Origin: a virus
Strand: one strand, 5' to 3'
Virus record (IMG/VR): IMGVR_UViG_3300030385_000861
Location: 1 to 26,306 of that record
Length of the DNA stretch: 26,306 nt
The notes beneath the pieces were generated by a model. The model was not told the DNA's origin. It did not search any database and was given only the letters and a program-made list of their open reading frames with translations. This document shows positions 15,099 to 21,078 of this stretch, one piece after another (within the stretch, counting starts at the first letter, position 1; every line of letters starts with the position of its first letter). The position numbers and the translations under genes are program-made.

Positions 15099-15547
15099 AA
15101 CTAGGAAAGGATAAATTTAAAGAGCTTATAGAAGCTTGTGCAGAAGCCAACAAGACGAATGTAAAGGCTATGATCGGAAAAGGTAGAAGTAGGTTTAATG
15201 TAGAGGCTAGGCAAATGGCTTACACTATATTAAGGGATAGCGGATGGGGGCTTACTGAGATAGGTGAGGCTTTTAATAGAACACACGCAACCGTTATAAA
15301 CGGGTGCTCAGGACATAAGCAGGATTACGCTACATATAGCTATTACGAAGAGGCTTTTGACGATGTAAGGATAAAGATGTCTATTCACACAAACGAAAGA
15401 ACTATCGTAAGGCGAGAGGTAGAGCAGAAGATAATAGACGAGGTGGAGCGATTGAGAAATGAGAACGCTCGCTTAAAAGATAAAATTTGCAGGATAAAAG
15501 TAAACTCTAATTTATTAACTAAATCATTGAAAGTGTTATGCGTATAA
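15095..15547 (+). CDS. DnaA domain IV-like DNA-binding protein
   Basis: Residues about 32-75 match the C-terminal DNA-binding domain of DnaA: RFNVEARQMAYTILRD, a turn (SGWGLTEIGEAF) and the signature region NRTHATVINGC, in which DnaA has a D-H-T-T-V type motif. No AAA+ domain is present; the N-terminal 30 residues are helical. Residues about 105-137 form a coiled coil (EVEQKIIDEVERLRNENARL) suited to dimerisation. The protein could mark the phage origin or compete with host DnaA. It is flanked by an HTH gene and an SSB-like gene, overlapping both, which fits a replication operon. Confidence 0.75.
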   Translation: MKLGKDKFKELIEACAEANKTNVKAMIGKGRSRFNVEARQMAYTILRDSGWGLTEIGEAFNRTHATVINGCSGHKQDYATYSYYEEAFDDVRIKMSIHTNERTIVRREVEQKIIDEVERLRNENARLKDKICRIKVNSNLLTKSLKVLCV

Positions 15548-15849
15548 TCGGGAAAGTAATTAAGGTTGGAGAGGTTCAAGAGTTCTCTGAGAAGTTCAGA
15601 AAAGTCGAGGTTCTTATCGAGCAGCAGGATGTAAAGTATGATGCTACGATTCCTCTGGAGTTGATAAATGATACTATCGAGAAGCTGAGAGATGTGAGCG
15701 AGGGTAAGATATACGAGTTCTCGATTAATATCTCAGGTAGAGAGTGGAAGGATAGGCACTTTGTAAGTTTGCGAGCTTGGAAAGCTGAGGAGTGTGAAGG
15801 GGGCGAAGAAAACCCAGAGCCATTGGATAAGGCGGACTTTCCCTTTTAA
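15538..15849 (+). CDS. SSB-like OB-fold protein (DUF3127-like)
   Basis: This 103-residue protein resembles the DUF3127 family of Bacteroidota: IGKVIKVGEVQEFSEKFRKVEVLIE at the start, a central NDTIEKLRDVSEGKIYEFS, and ISGREWKDRHFVSLRAW, the typical GREW strand. The pattern is an OB fold. The C-terminus is acidic and ends KADFPF, like the DDIPF tail by which SSB proteins bind partners. It probably coats single-stranded DNA during phage replication. It overlaps the DnaA-like gene by 10 nt and is followed by a terminator, so it ends this transcript. Confidence 0.75.
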   Translation: MRIIGKVIKVGEVQEFSEKFRKVEVLIEQQDVKYDATIPLELINDTIEKLRDVSEGKIYEFSINISGREWKDRHFVSLRAWKAEECEGGEENPEPLDKADFPF

Positions 15850-15871
15850 GTATTTAGCTTGGCTTAATTTG

Positions 15872-15901
15872 GAGGTGCTTTAATTAGCATCTCTTTTTTT
15901 T
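15872..15901 (+). terminator. Rho-independent terminator
   Basis: GAGGTGCT (15872-15879) pairs with AGCATCTC (15886-15893), one G-U pair, around the loop TTAATT, followed by eight T. It ends the operon of the DnaA-like and SSB-like genes, 22 nt after the stop codon. The next promoter begins in its T-run. Confidence 0.85.
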
Positions 15902-15931
15902 GCTTTATTGTGAAAAGTTTTATTATATTTG
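15899..15931 (+). promoter_or_regulatory. Bacteroidota-type promoter for replication gene
   Basis: TTTG (15899-15902) lies 21 nt before TATATTTG (15924-15931). The short leader contains ACTAAAGATT directly before ATG 15947, like the other early leaders. A TTG start codon at 15929 lies inside the -7 element and can be discounted. Confidence 0.65.
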
Positions 15932-15946
15932 AGAAAACTAAAGATT

Positions 15947-16744
15947 ATGAAATCAATCAAATCAGTATTAAGCCAAACGGCTTTTTGGCAAATCAACAAA
16001 TCACTAGCGCAGGAGGTGGGCTTGGAAGCTGCTCTCTTATTATCTGACCTTATAGATAGGCAATCTTATTTTGAGCGTAGGGGAATGATCATAGATATTG
16101 AAGGAGAGCCCTTTTTCTTTGTTACTAGCGATAAGATAGAGCAGTCTACTACATTGACATACCATAAGCAAAAGAAATGCATTAAAACGCTTGAAAATGC
16201 GGGGATGCTTAATACTAGATTAAAGGGAGTTCCTGCAAAGATTCACTTTAACATAGTCGAAAACAAGATTTGGAAGTCTTTAAATACTAGTATTGAAGAA
16301 ACTCTAAAACTAGATTTAGAGAAACTCGAAAACAAGAATTCGAATTCTTCTAAATGTATTAATAATAATAGATTAACAATAATAGATAATAATAATATAA
16401 ATAATAATATAAAAAATAAACAAAAAGTTTATTTCGTTGATTCTGATTTACAGATTTTATTTTTAGAATTTCTTGAATTAAGAAAAAGTTTAAAAGCAAA
16501 AAATACAGATCGGGCGATAAGCTTAATTTTAAAAAAATTAGAGGGCTTGGATAAGTTCACTCAAACGGCAATGCTTGAGCAGTCAATCGAGAACTCTTGG
16601 AAAAGTGTATTCCCTTTAAAAAATCAAAATAAAAAAGAGCCTAAGAGCTTGGCGAAAGAATATTTCCCTGAGATGTTCGGAGGCAAAACAGAAGTTAAGG
16701 CAATAGATATTAGTAAGGTAAATTGGGATAAGTTGGGAGATTAG
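15947..16744 (+). CDS. Putative replication initiation protein with winged helix
   Basis: The 265-residue protein begins with a region that looks like a winged-helix domain used by phage replication proteins: FWQINKSLAQEVGLEAALLL, FFVTSDKIEQSTTLTYHKQK with KCIKTLENAGML (about residues 15-95). A low-complexity Asn-rich linker (NNNRLTIIDNNNINNN) follows at about 140-155, then a helical C-terminal domain (about 165-225) and a tail with KSLAKEYFPEMFGG. Order and length suit a DnaD/replisome-organiser type protein that recruits helicase. Start is ATG 15947 because the promoter -7 element lies just upstream. The linker sits in an A/T-rich slippery stretch. Confidence 0.6.
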   Translation: MKSIKSVLSQTAFWQINKSLAQEVGLEAALLLSDLIDRQSYFERRGMIIDIEGEPFFFVTSDKIEQSTTLTYHKQKKCIKTLENAGMLNTRLKGVPAKIHFNIVENKIWKSLNTSIEETLKLDLEKLENKNSNSSKCINNNRLTIIDNNNINNNIKNKQKVYFVDSDLQILFLEFLELRKSLKAKNTDRAISLILKKLEGLDKFTQTAMLEQSIENSWKSVFPLKNQNKKEPKSLAKEYFPEMFGGKTEVKAIDISKVNWDKLGD

Positions 16745-16774
16745 TTGTTTAATTGAAAAAAAGTATTATATTTG
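16745..16774 (+). promoter_or_regulatory. Bacteroidota-type promoter
   Basis: TTG (16745-16747) is 19 nt ahead of TATATTTG (16767-16774). It starts at the stop codon of the replication protein and drives the gene at 16792, leaving a leader of only about 10-12 nt. Confidence 0.6.
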
Positions 16775-16791
16775 AATATAAATAAAACAAT

Positions 16792-17469
16792 ATGGAAATT
16801 GGAAAAGAACCTAGTGCGGAGCTGCTGCTCTTTAGCTTGGAAACTATTAAGCGAACATTGTTTGAAATGAGCCAAACAAGAAACGGAGGCGATATACAAG
16901 TCCTCGCCAACCTTTTACAAAACGATTTAAATACAAAATTTTACCGATTAACAAGGGAGGAGGTTACAAAAGCCTTTCACTTGGGAGTTCGAGAAGGTGA
17001 GCAGATGGCTATTAATCCACGAACTTGGTTTGATTGGCTAAATAAGCAAAAGTTGAAATCGAACGCCTCACGCATCCAAATCTCCCAAGAGGGGGAAAGG
17101 TTAGCAATAGAGACAAAGTGCGCTGAGATAGATAAAAAGGCTATTCTCGAGGAGTTCCTTGAGATATGTCTAGTTAATTTGTACGAAAAGTTCTGCAAAG
17201 ATGAGGAGATAGTCTTTCAGGGGATTACTCAAGTTTATAATTGGCTAGAGTTAAACGGATTTATATTACTGAGCCTTGAGGAGAAGGAAAAGCTTTGGGA
17301 TAAAGTACAAAAGGATATAGAGGGGCGAAGCCATTTCGTACACAATGAAGGTAAGATGTTCCATCCAGTAACGATATGCAGGGAAAGAACAGTATTAGAC
17401 CATTTCGAGAAGTGGAGAGATAACAATGTAGATTTGAGAAAAGAAGTAAGTAATACTTTAAACGAATAA
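16792..17469 (+). CDS. Phage replication-region protein (225 aa), possible helicase-loader-like
   Basis: I do not firmly recognise this protein. It is helical and charged. Residues about 50-85 (LTREEVTKAFHLGVREGEQM, then NPRTWFDWLNKQK) resemble a pattern seen in small replication accessory proteins of Bacteroidota phages, where a helix pair is followed by a W-x-x-W turn. The central part contains ILEEFLEICLVNLYEKFC, and the C-terminal part carries basic and aromatic residues but no Walker motif, so it is not itself an ATPase. It has its own promoter and follows the replication initiator-like gene, so a helicase-loading or primosome role is a reasonable inference. Confidence 0.45.
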   Translation: MEIGKEPSAELLLFSLETIKRTLFEMSQTRNGGDIQVLANLLQNDLNTKFYRLTREEVTKAFHLGVREGEQMAINPRTWFDWLNKQKLKSNASRIQISQEGERLAIETKCAEIDKKAILEEFLEICLVNLYEKFCKDEEIVFQGITQVYNWLELNGFILLSLEEKEKLWDKVQKDIEGRSHFVHNEGKMFHPVTICRERTVLDHFEKWRDNNVDLRKEVSNTLNE

Positions 17470-17470
17470 C

Positions 17471-17511
17471 ATGAGCTACAAAACAAACAATATGAGCTAC
17501 AAAACAAACAA
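17471..17511 (+). repeat. Tandem 21-bp repeat over the start codon
   Basis: The 20-mer ATGAGCTACAAAACAAACAA occurs at 17471-17490 and again at 17492-17511, a 21-bp period that keeps the reading frame and gives two consecutive starts. It is likely a recent slippage duplication. Confidence 0.9.
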
Positions 17512-17698
17512 AAAAACAAAGACGAAGATTGATAAGCTGCTAGAGCAAAATGCTCGCAATGTTTCAAACTTTGGAACGGGTAGTAAGTACGACCTGAAAA
17601 CTAAGGCAGAATATAATAAGGCTTGGACTGATATTAAGCGACAAATAAAAGAGGTAGATAAAGCATTTTATGAAATTATAAAGGGGCAAGATGATTAA
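17471..17698 (+). CDS. Small hypothetical basic protein (75 aa)
   Basis: The product is lysine-rich with a predicted helical C-terminal half (DIKRQIKEVDKAFYEIIKG). Its first 14 codons are a duplicated seven-codon unit (MSYKTNN MSYKTNK), so either ATG at 17471 or at 17492 could be used. It overlaps the methyltransferase gene by 8 nt. No family is recognised. Confidence 0.5.
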   Translation: MSYKTNNMSYKTNKKTKTKIDKLLEQNARNVSNFGTGSKYDLKTKAEYNKAWTDIKRQIKEVDKAFYEIIKGQDD

Positions 17699-18341
17699 AA
17701 TAACTAACGAGTGCAATATGCAGCTAATGGCAAGGTACGAAGATGACCATTTTGATTTGGCTATTGTAGACACTCCTTATGGAATAGGTGAAGATGGTAA
17801 AAAAAACCATAGTAGGGGCAAAAGGGCTAAATCTAAAAAATACACTGATAAAGATTGGGATAAAAAAACAGCAGATAAAGCATACTTTAAAGAATTAAAA
17901 CGAGTAAGTAAGAACCAAATTATTTGGGGTGCTAATCATTTTATAGAAAACATACCTAATGCTAACAGCAGTGGATGGATAGTTTGGGATAAAATGGAAA
18001 AGGAAAACGATATGAGTACTTGCGAAATTGCTTACAGTTCCTTTAAAAAAGGAGTTAGAAAGTTTAAATTTTTATGGTCGGGATATTGGCAAGGAGATAT
18101 GAAAAACAAAGAAGTAAGAATCCACCCCACGCAAAAACCAGTCAAACTATACGAGTGGTTATTAATAAACTATGCAAAAGATGGGGATAAGATTTTAGAT
18201 ACTCACTTAGGAAGTGGCTCTATATCATTAGCTTGTCACAATTTAGGGTTTGATTTAACCGCTTGTGAATTAGATAAAGAATATTACGAGGCGAGCTTAA
18301 AGAGATTAAGCCAACACACTGCTCAACTTAGGCTAATATGA
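17691..18341 (+). CDS. DNA methyltransferase, beta-class (N6-adenine or N4-cytosine)
   Basis: The 216-residue protein has motif IV as DTPYG at 27-31, a KPVKL element in HPTQKPVKLYEWLL at 145-158, and motif I/FxGxG region as LDTHLGSGS at 169-177 with an acidic ELD at 193-195. The order catalytic motif first, SAM motif last is that of beta-class amino-methyltransferases. The Thr in DTPY and the THLGSG variant replace the usual DPPY and DPFxGSG; similar variants are common in phage enzymes. There is no separate target recognition domain, so specificity lies in the insert at about 35-125. Its base composition seems more AT-rich than that of the structural genes, which may reflect transfer. It overlaps the nuclease gene downstream by 4 nt. 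Confidence 0.85.
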   Translation: MIKITNECNMQLMARYEDDHFDLAIVDTPYGIGEDGKKNHSRGKRAKSKKYTDKDWDKKTADKAYFKELKRVSKNQIIWGANHFIENIPNANSSGWIVWDKMEKENDMSTCEIAYSSFKKGVRKFKFLWSGYWQGDMKNKEVRIHPTQKPVKLYEWLLINYAKDGDKILDTHLGSGSISLACHNLGFDLTACELDKEYYEASLKRLSQHTAQLRLI

Positions 18342-18688
18342 AAAAGCCGAGCGAGGATAAACTACAAACGGCGGTCATTAGCTATTTAAGATTAGAGCAT
18401 CGAGCTTTATACTGCGCGTCTCTAGGTGGGCAATATCAACGCTACCATTCACAGAGGATGAAAGCTAAGAGAAACGGATATGTGGCGGGCTTCCCCGATG
18501 TATTCATATATGAAACAAAAGGAGGGTATAGCGGTCTAGCTATCGAGTTGAAAGTTAAAGGGAATTACCCTAGCCAATACCAGAGAAAATGGATTGAGCG
18601 ACTGAACGAAAGGGGCTACCTTGCAAAAGTATGTACGGGATTTGATGAGGCAAAAGAATGTATTGATAATTATTTTAATTTGAAATAA
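18338..18688 (+). CDS. VRR-NUC domain nuclease
   Basis: This compact 116-residue protein is a stand-alone VRR-NUC domain of the PD-(D/E)xK nuclease superfamily. Visible motifs are SEDKLQTAVISYLR at 5-18 (E6), the characteristic GFPDVFI at 51-57 with catalytic Asp54, AIELKVK at 68-74 with Glu70 and Lys72, and SQYQRKWI at 79-86. Phage VRR-NUC proteins act on branched or single-ended DNA in replication and recombination. It overlaps the methyltransferase gene by 4 nt (ATGA), so the two are co-translated; whether they act together is not shown by the sequence. Confidence 0.8.
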   Translation: MKKPSEDKLQTAVISYLRLEHRALYCASLGGQYQRYHSQRMKAKRNGYVAGFPDVFIYETKGGYSGLAIELKVKGNYPSQYQRKWIERLNERGYLAKVCTGFDEAKECIDNYFNLK

Positions 18689-18689
18689 A

Positions 18690-18720
18690 TTTGCACATAA
18701 AGAAAAAAGGTGTATATTTG
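18690..18720 (+). promoter_or_regulatory. Bacteroidota-type promoter with early leader
   Basis: TTTG (18690-18693) and TATATTTG (18713-18720) are spaced by 19 nt. The 29 bases from 18713 are identical to those from 13305 at the first early promoter, including the leader up to AACACTAAGA. The -33 element begins two bases after the nuclease stop. Confidence 0.75.
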
Positions 18721-18743
18721 TAGAGAACAAAAACACTAAGAAG

Positions 18744-18980
18744 ATGAAAAATTACATTTACACACTAGCAGAAGAGAAAGGCTTAAACTTACTAAATGAG
18801 ATTGAGGTGCAAGGGGAAAGCGGTTTAAATATTATTCCTTTAGGAGTTGTAATTGAACATATTTTAATAGCTCCACAGATTGAGCAAAATATGATTAAAA
18901 AAACGCTTGTGAAAATAGACTTCCATAACGGAGATGTTATGCACTTCTTTAAATACTTAGCGCAAGCGATAGCAAAGTGA
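18744..18980 (+). CDS. Small early-type protein (78 aa), unknown
   Basis: The gene follows a full promoter and the shared leader, so it is probably expressed early or strongly. The product has a helical N-terminus (YIYTLAEEKGLNLLNEIEV), a hydrophobic middle (IIPLGVVIEHILIAP), and a C-terminal part VKIDFHNGDVMHFFKYLAQAIA. No family is recognised. Its TGA stop is the last codon before a folded RNA element, in the sequence AAAGTGA. Confidence 0.55.
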   Translation: MKNYIYTLAEEKGLNLLNEIEVQGESGLNIIPLGVVIEHILIAPQIEQNMIKKTLVKIDFHNGDVMHFFKYLAQAIAK

Positions 18981-19157
18981 GCAAGCTACTAGAACGCTGC
19001 AATTAAAGTCCTGAGTAAGTCAATGGCTCAGGCAAACATAACGAGAGCTTCCTGCGTGAGTGGAGCAATAGTAAAAAGCCCTACGATGGGGATTGTAGGC
19101 AATCGGTGTTGAAGACTGGACTTTAGGGGGCGGTGGGAACTTGCCTCCTAGAGCTTC
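18981..19157 (+). ncRNA. Structured RNA element, possibly HEARO/omega-RNA-like
   Basis: This 177-nt stretch between two genes has few usable frames and folds by eye into a compact multi-helix structure. A closing helix pairs 18983-18992 with 19148-19156 (nine pairs, A18988 bulged). A second long-range helix pairs TAAAGTC (19004-19010) with GACTTTA (19119-19125). Inside are hairpins CTGAG/CTCAG (19011-19015 with 19027-19031) and GCCCTAC/GTAGGC (19078-19084 with 19095-19100, one bulge); GGGGC/GCCTC (19127-19131 with 19143-19147) lies between the two long helices. It starts directly after GTGA, which fits the reported insertion context of HEARO RNAs, the RNA partners of IscB-like nucleases. No IscB or HNH gene follows; an AP2-domain gene does. 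The HEARO link is from memory and unproven; a riboswitch-like leader or another RNA class is possible. Confidence 0.6.
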
Positions 19158-19177
19158 AACCAACTAAAACAAGAGAG

Positions 19178-19519
19178 ATGAAAGCAGACATTCTAAGTGA
19201 AGCATTAAAGCCTATAAAATATAAAACCTTGTTAGGTACTGTTAAGGATTTGTTTAGTTCAAACTATCATGGAGTTAGGAAAGACAAGAGGAAAGATAAA
19301 ATTTGGTGGAGGGCGGCGATTATGATTAACAAGAACAAAGTTTATTTAGGAGCGTACCTAATAGAAGACGAGGCAGGATATGCTTTTAATGTAGCGCATA
19401 AAATATTTACAAACGGAAAAGTATCTATTATAAATAATGTATCTCTTGGGGATATTCAAGCGCAAGAGATTGAATATAAGGTTGTAAATATATTACTGGA
19501 CAAAGGAGTTATTAAATAG
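19178..19519 (+). CDS. AP2-domain DNA-binding protein
   Basis: The 113-residue protein holds an AP2/integrase-like DNA-binding domain at about residues 28-80: SSNYHGVRKDKR, IWWRAAIMINKNKVYLGAYL and EDEAGYAFNVAHKIF. In phages this domain usually forms the C-terminal half of HNH homing endonucleases; here no HNH part is encoded before it, and the ATG at 19178 follows a leader (AACTAAAACAA) also seen before the next gene. The upstream frame from GTG 19133 lies inside the folded RNA and is not a credible start. It may be a remnant of a homing element or a regulator. Its place directly after the RNA element suggests the two travel together. Confidence 0.75.
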   Translation: MKADILSEALKPIKYKTLLGTVKDLFSSNYHGVRKDKRKDKIWWRAAIMINKNKVYLGAYLIEDEAGYAFNVAHKIFTNGKVSIINNVSLGDIQAQEIEYKVVNILLDKGVIK

Positions 19520-19540
19520 TTCATAACTAAAACAAACGAT

Positions 19541-19627
19541 ATGAAAATAATGTTCACAATTTTAGCAATAGGCTTAATTACCTTACTATGGTATGACGGC
19601 GATATAAAACAAAGGAATAATGATTGA
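19541..19627 (+). CDS. Very small membrane peptide (28 aa)
   Basis: The frame starts at ATG 19541 after the leader AACTAAAACAAACGAT. It encodes one hydrophobic helix (IMFTILAIGLITLLWY) and a short polar tail (DGDIKQRNND). It overlaps the next gene by 8 nt. A real single-pass peptide is plausible given the leader and overlap, but such a short frame could arise by chance. Confidence 0.4.
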   Translation: MKIMFTILAIGLITLLWYDGDIKQRNND

Positions 19628-19763
19628 GGATAAAGAAGTAAACAAAGCCGCTGAGGATGTCGCTAAAGATATGTTCGCCGATTGGATAGGTGATTTAGAA
19701 GAGAAAGAACAACCGACCTGCTCAATAGATAATCCAGAAGATTGCGAAGCTTGTGGAAGTTAG
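19620..19763 (+). CDS. Small acidic protein with CxxC (47 aa)
   Basis: The product is acidic and helical at first (MIEDKEVNKAAEDVAKDM) and ends with three cysteines in the last 14 residues (PTCSIDNPEDCEACGS), one pair as CxxC. It may bind a metal or act as a protein mimic, but no family is recognised. It overlaps genes on both sides by 8 and 11 nt, which supports it. Confidence 0.45.
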   Translation: MIEDKEVNKAAEDVAKDMFADWIGDLEEKEQPTCSIDNPEDCEACGS

Positions 19764-19959
19764 AGGCAGCAAGATAGAGAGGATAGTATGTAATAAGATA
19801 CTAGAGCGAGCAGAGGTGGGAAAGTCTAAATACGGGGTAACTATGGAGCGCGAAGATTTAACGAGCTTAGAATGGCTTATTCACGCTCAGGAGGAGGCGA
19901 TGGATTTGGCTATCTACCTACAAAAGATTATAGAAGTTATTAACACAAAAGAAAAGTAA
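19753..19959 (+). CDS. MazG-like NTP pyrophosphohydrolase family protein
   Basis: The 68-residue helical protein has the pattern ILERAEVGKSKYGVTMERED, then LEWLIHAQEEAMDLAIYLQK, which matches small phage members of the all-alpha NTP pyrophosphohydrolase superfamily: a GxxKYG turn followed by a helix with EE-x-x-D metal ligands (QEEAMD). Members remove or sense non-canonical or excess nucleotides. The chain is short, so it may be a minimal or regulatory version. The start is GTG 19753, overlapping the gene before by 11 nt; no ATG lies upstream of the conserved part. An intergenic terminator follows. Confidence 0.65.
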   Translation: MEVRGSKIERIVCNKILERAEVGKSKYGVTMEREDLTSLEWLIHAQEEAMDLAIYLQKIIEVINTKEK

Positions 19960-19966
19960 TAAATCT

Positions 19967-19981
19967 TTTCATATATTAGCA
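19967..19981 (+). promoter_or_regulatory. Promoter-like element TTTCATATATTAGCA
   Basis: This 15-mer is identical to 12044-12058. It lies just after the MazG-like gene and about 33 nt ahead of a terminator hairpin, so a transcript starting here would be a short RNA of about 60-65 nt unless it reads through to the sigma-like gene. Function is inferred. Confidence 0.3.
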
Positions 19982-20013
19982 GTAAGATTTTTCATTTTAG
20001 TTGTTTTTGAAGG

Positions 20014-20049
20014 GGGAGCGAGTTGAGGTACTTACTCTCCCTTTTTTTT
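20014..20049 (+). terminator. Rho-independent terminator upstream of sigma-like gene
   Basis: GGGAG (20014-20018) pairs with CTCCC (20037-20041), continued inside by AGT (20021-20023) with ACT (20034-20036) across a 2-nt bulge; eight T follow. It ends the transcript carrying the MazG-like gene and may attenuate expression of the genes downstream. Confidence 0.75.
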
Positions 20050-20071
20050 ATAGCTAACAAATAATAGAATT

Positions 20072-20236
20072 ATGAAGGGGATAGTAAATAAAGCAATATT
20101 AAAAGGGATAAAAAGAGGCGCAAAAATGAAAACTATAAAACGCTATTTATCTATATACTACAATATTATAATCGGGCATAGAGCCCTTCTGACACGATAT
20201 GGGAATATTAAAAGACGATTTAGCCAAACATTATAA
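20072..20236 (+). CDS. Small basic protein (54 aa), uncertain
   Basis: The frame starts at ATG 20072 after an A/T-rich leader typical of this genome and ends at 20236, overlapping the sigma-like gene by 38 nt. The product is very basic (KGIKRGAKMKTIKRYLS) with a short hydrophobic patch (IYYNIIIG). No family is recognised. It may be a leader peptide coupled to the sigma-like gene, or not a gene at all. Confidence 0.35.
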   Translation: MKGIVNKAILKGIKRGAKMKTIKRYLSIYYNIIIGHRALLTRYGNIKRRFSQTL

Positions 20237-20735
20237 CGAACTTTATGCTATTGCCTTTAAGATTACAAAGGGAAATGATTTAGATGCTCAAGATTTAACG
20301 CAAGAGGTTTATGTGATAATGCTAGAGTATGATCAAGAGAAGCTCCAAAGTATTTACGACAACGGGCATATTAAATTCTGGGTGGCTAGGGTAATGCTGA
20401 ATCAATACCTTCGAGCCTCTTCAGAGTTCAAGAAAAAGCACCATACTTATTTAAAAGATGAGAACGCTATAATAAGCGATTTAAAGGCTTGCAATACAGA
20501 AAGCGATATAAGCGATAAGATACTATTCGAGGAGCGGCTAGGGGTTGTTAATTCTATTATGGAGGACTTACATTACTACGATAAGAATCTGTTCTCGGTT
20601 TATTACGGCTCTGACCATTCTATTAGAAGTCTAGCAGAAGCAACGGGGATATCTACAACCTCCATATTTCACACGATAAAAAATGTACGGAATTATATAA
20701 AAGATGAAGTTAAGAACAAGCACCAGAACCTATAA
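20199..20735 (+). CDS. Sigma-70-like (ECF-type) transcription factor
   Basis: The 178-residue protein has the two-domain layout of an ECF sigma factor. Region 2 covers about residues 10-75, with LYAIAFKITKGNDLDAQDLT followed by QEVYVIML, the conserved D-A-x-D-L-x-Q-E-V segment, then FWVARVMLNQYLR. Region 4 covers about 120-168 and ends with a helix-turn-helix, HSIRSLAEATGISTTSIFHT followed by IKNVR. It could direct host RNA polymerase to phage promoters or serve as a DNA-binding regulator of packaging or late genes. A terminator-bearing leader precedes it. It overlaps the zinc-ribbon gene by 32 nt. Confidence 0.7.
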   Translation: MGILKDDLAKHYNELYAIAFKITKGNDLDAQDLTQEVYVIMLEYDQEKLQSIYDNGHIKFWVARVMLNQYLRASSEFKKKHHTYLKDENAIISDLKACNTESDISDKILFEERLGVVNSIMEDLHYYDKNLFSVYYGSDHSIRSLAEATGISTTSIFHTIKNVRNYIKDEVKNKHQNL

Positions 20736-21078
20736 TGAAAGGCTAGATATATGTAAGGGATGCAAGCACTATCGAAAGTCAATAAACCAATGTAAAAAAT
20801 GCGGCTGCTTCATGAAGATAAAAGCAAAGATAGCTTTTACTAGATGTCCTATAAATAAATGGGATAGAGAGCACGAAATAACAAGCGACCAGTTAAGCAT
20901 ATTAAGGCGGCTTCTGGAAGCGATAGAAAGCGATAGGATAACTAGAGAGCAGAATGTAGGTATAACAAACCTATGGAAAGATATATTCGGACTTAAAAAA
21001 GATGTGAGCAGTTGCGGAACTTGTGTTGCTCAAACAATAAAAGATTTAAAAGAAATATTAGAAGGTTATGAAGATTAA
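20704..21078 (+). CDS. Zinc-ribbon phage protein
   Basis: The N-terminal 53 residues carry a cysteine pattern CKGCKHY, then CKKCGCFMKIKAKIAF and CPINKW (Cys17, 20, 30, 33, 35, 48), a zinc-ribbon arrangement widely seen in small phage proteins. The C-terminal part (about 60-124) is helical and charged, with another CGTC at about 106-109. Role is not known; such proteins are often encoded near late regulators or nucleases. It is translation-coupled to the sigma-like gene, so an interaction with transcription is possible. Confidence 0.65.
   Translation: MKLRTSTRTYNERLDICKGCKHYRKSINQCKKCGCFMKIKAKIAFTRCPINKWDREHEITSDQLSILRRLLEAIESDRITREQNVGITNLWKDIFGLKKDVSSCGTCVAQTIKDLKEILEGYED

Noticed and set aside
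15929-15946. TTG start for the replication protein
   Set aside because: It falls inside the TATATTTG promoter element, so it would not be on the transcript.
19133-19177. GTG start extending the AP2 gene upstream
   Set aside because: It lies within the 3' half of the folded RNA and has no leader, whereas ATG 19178 has the AACTAAAACAA leader also used by the next gene.
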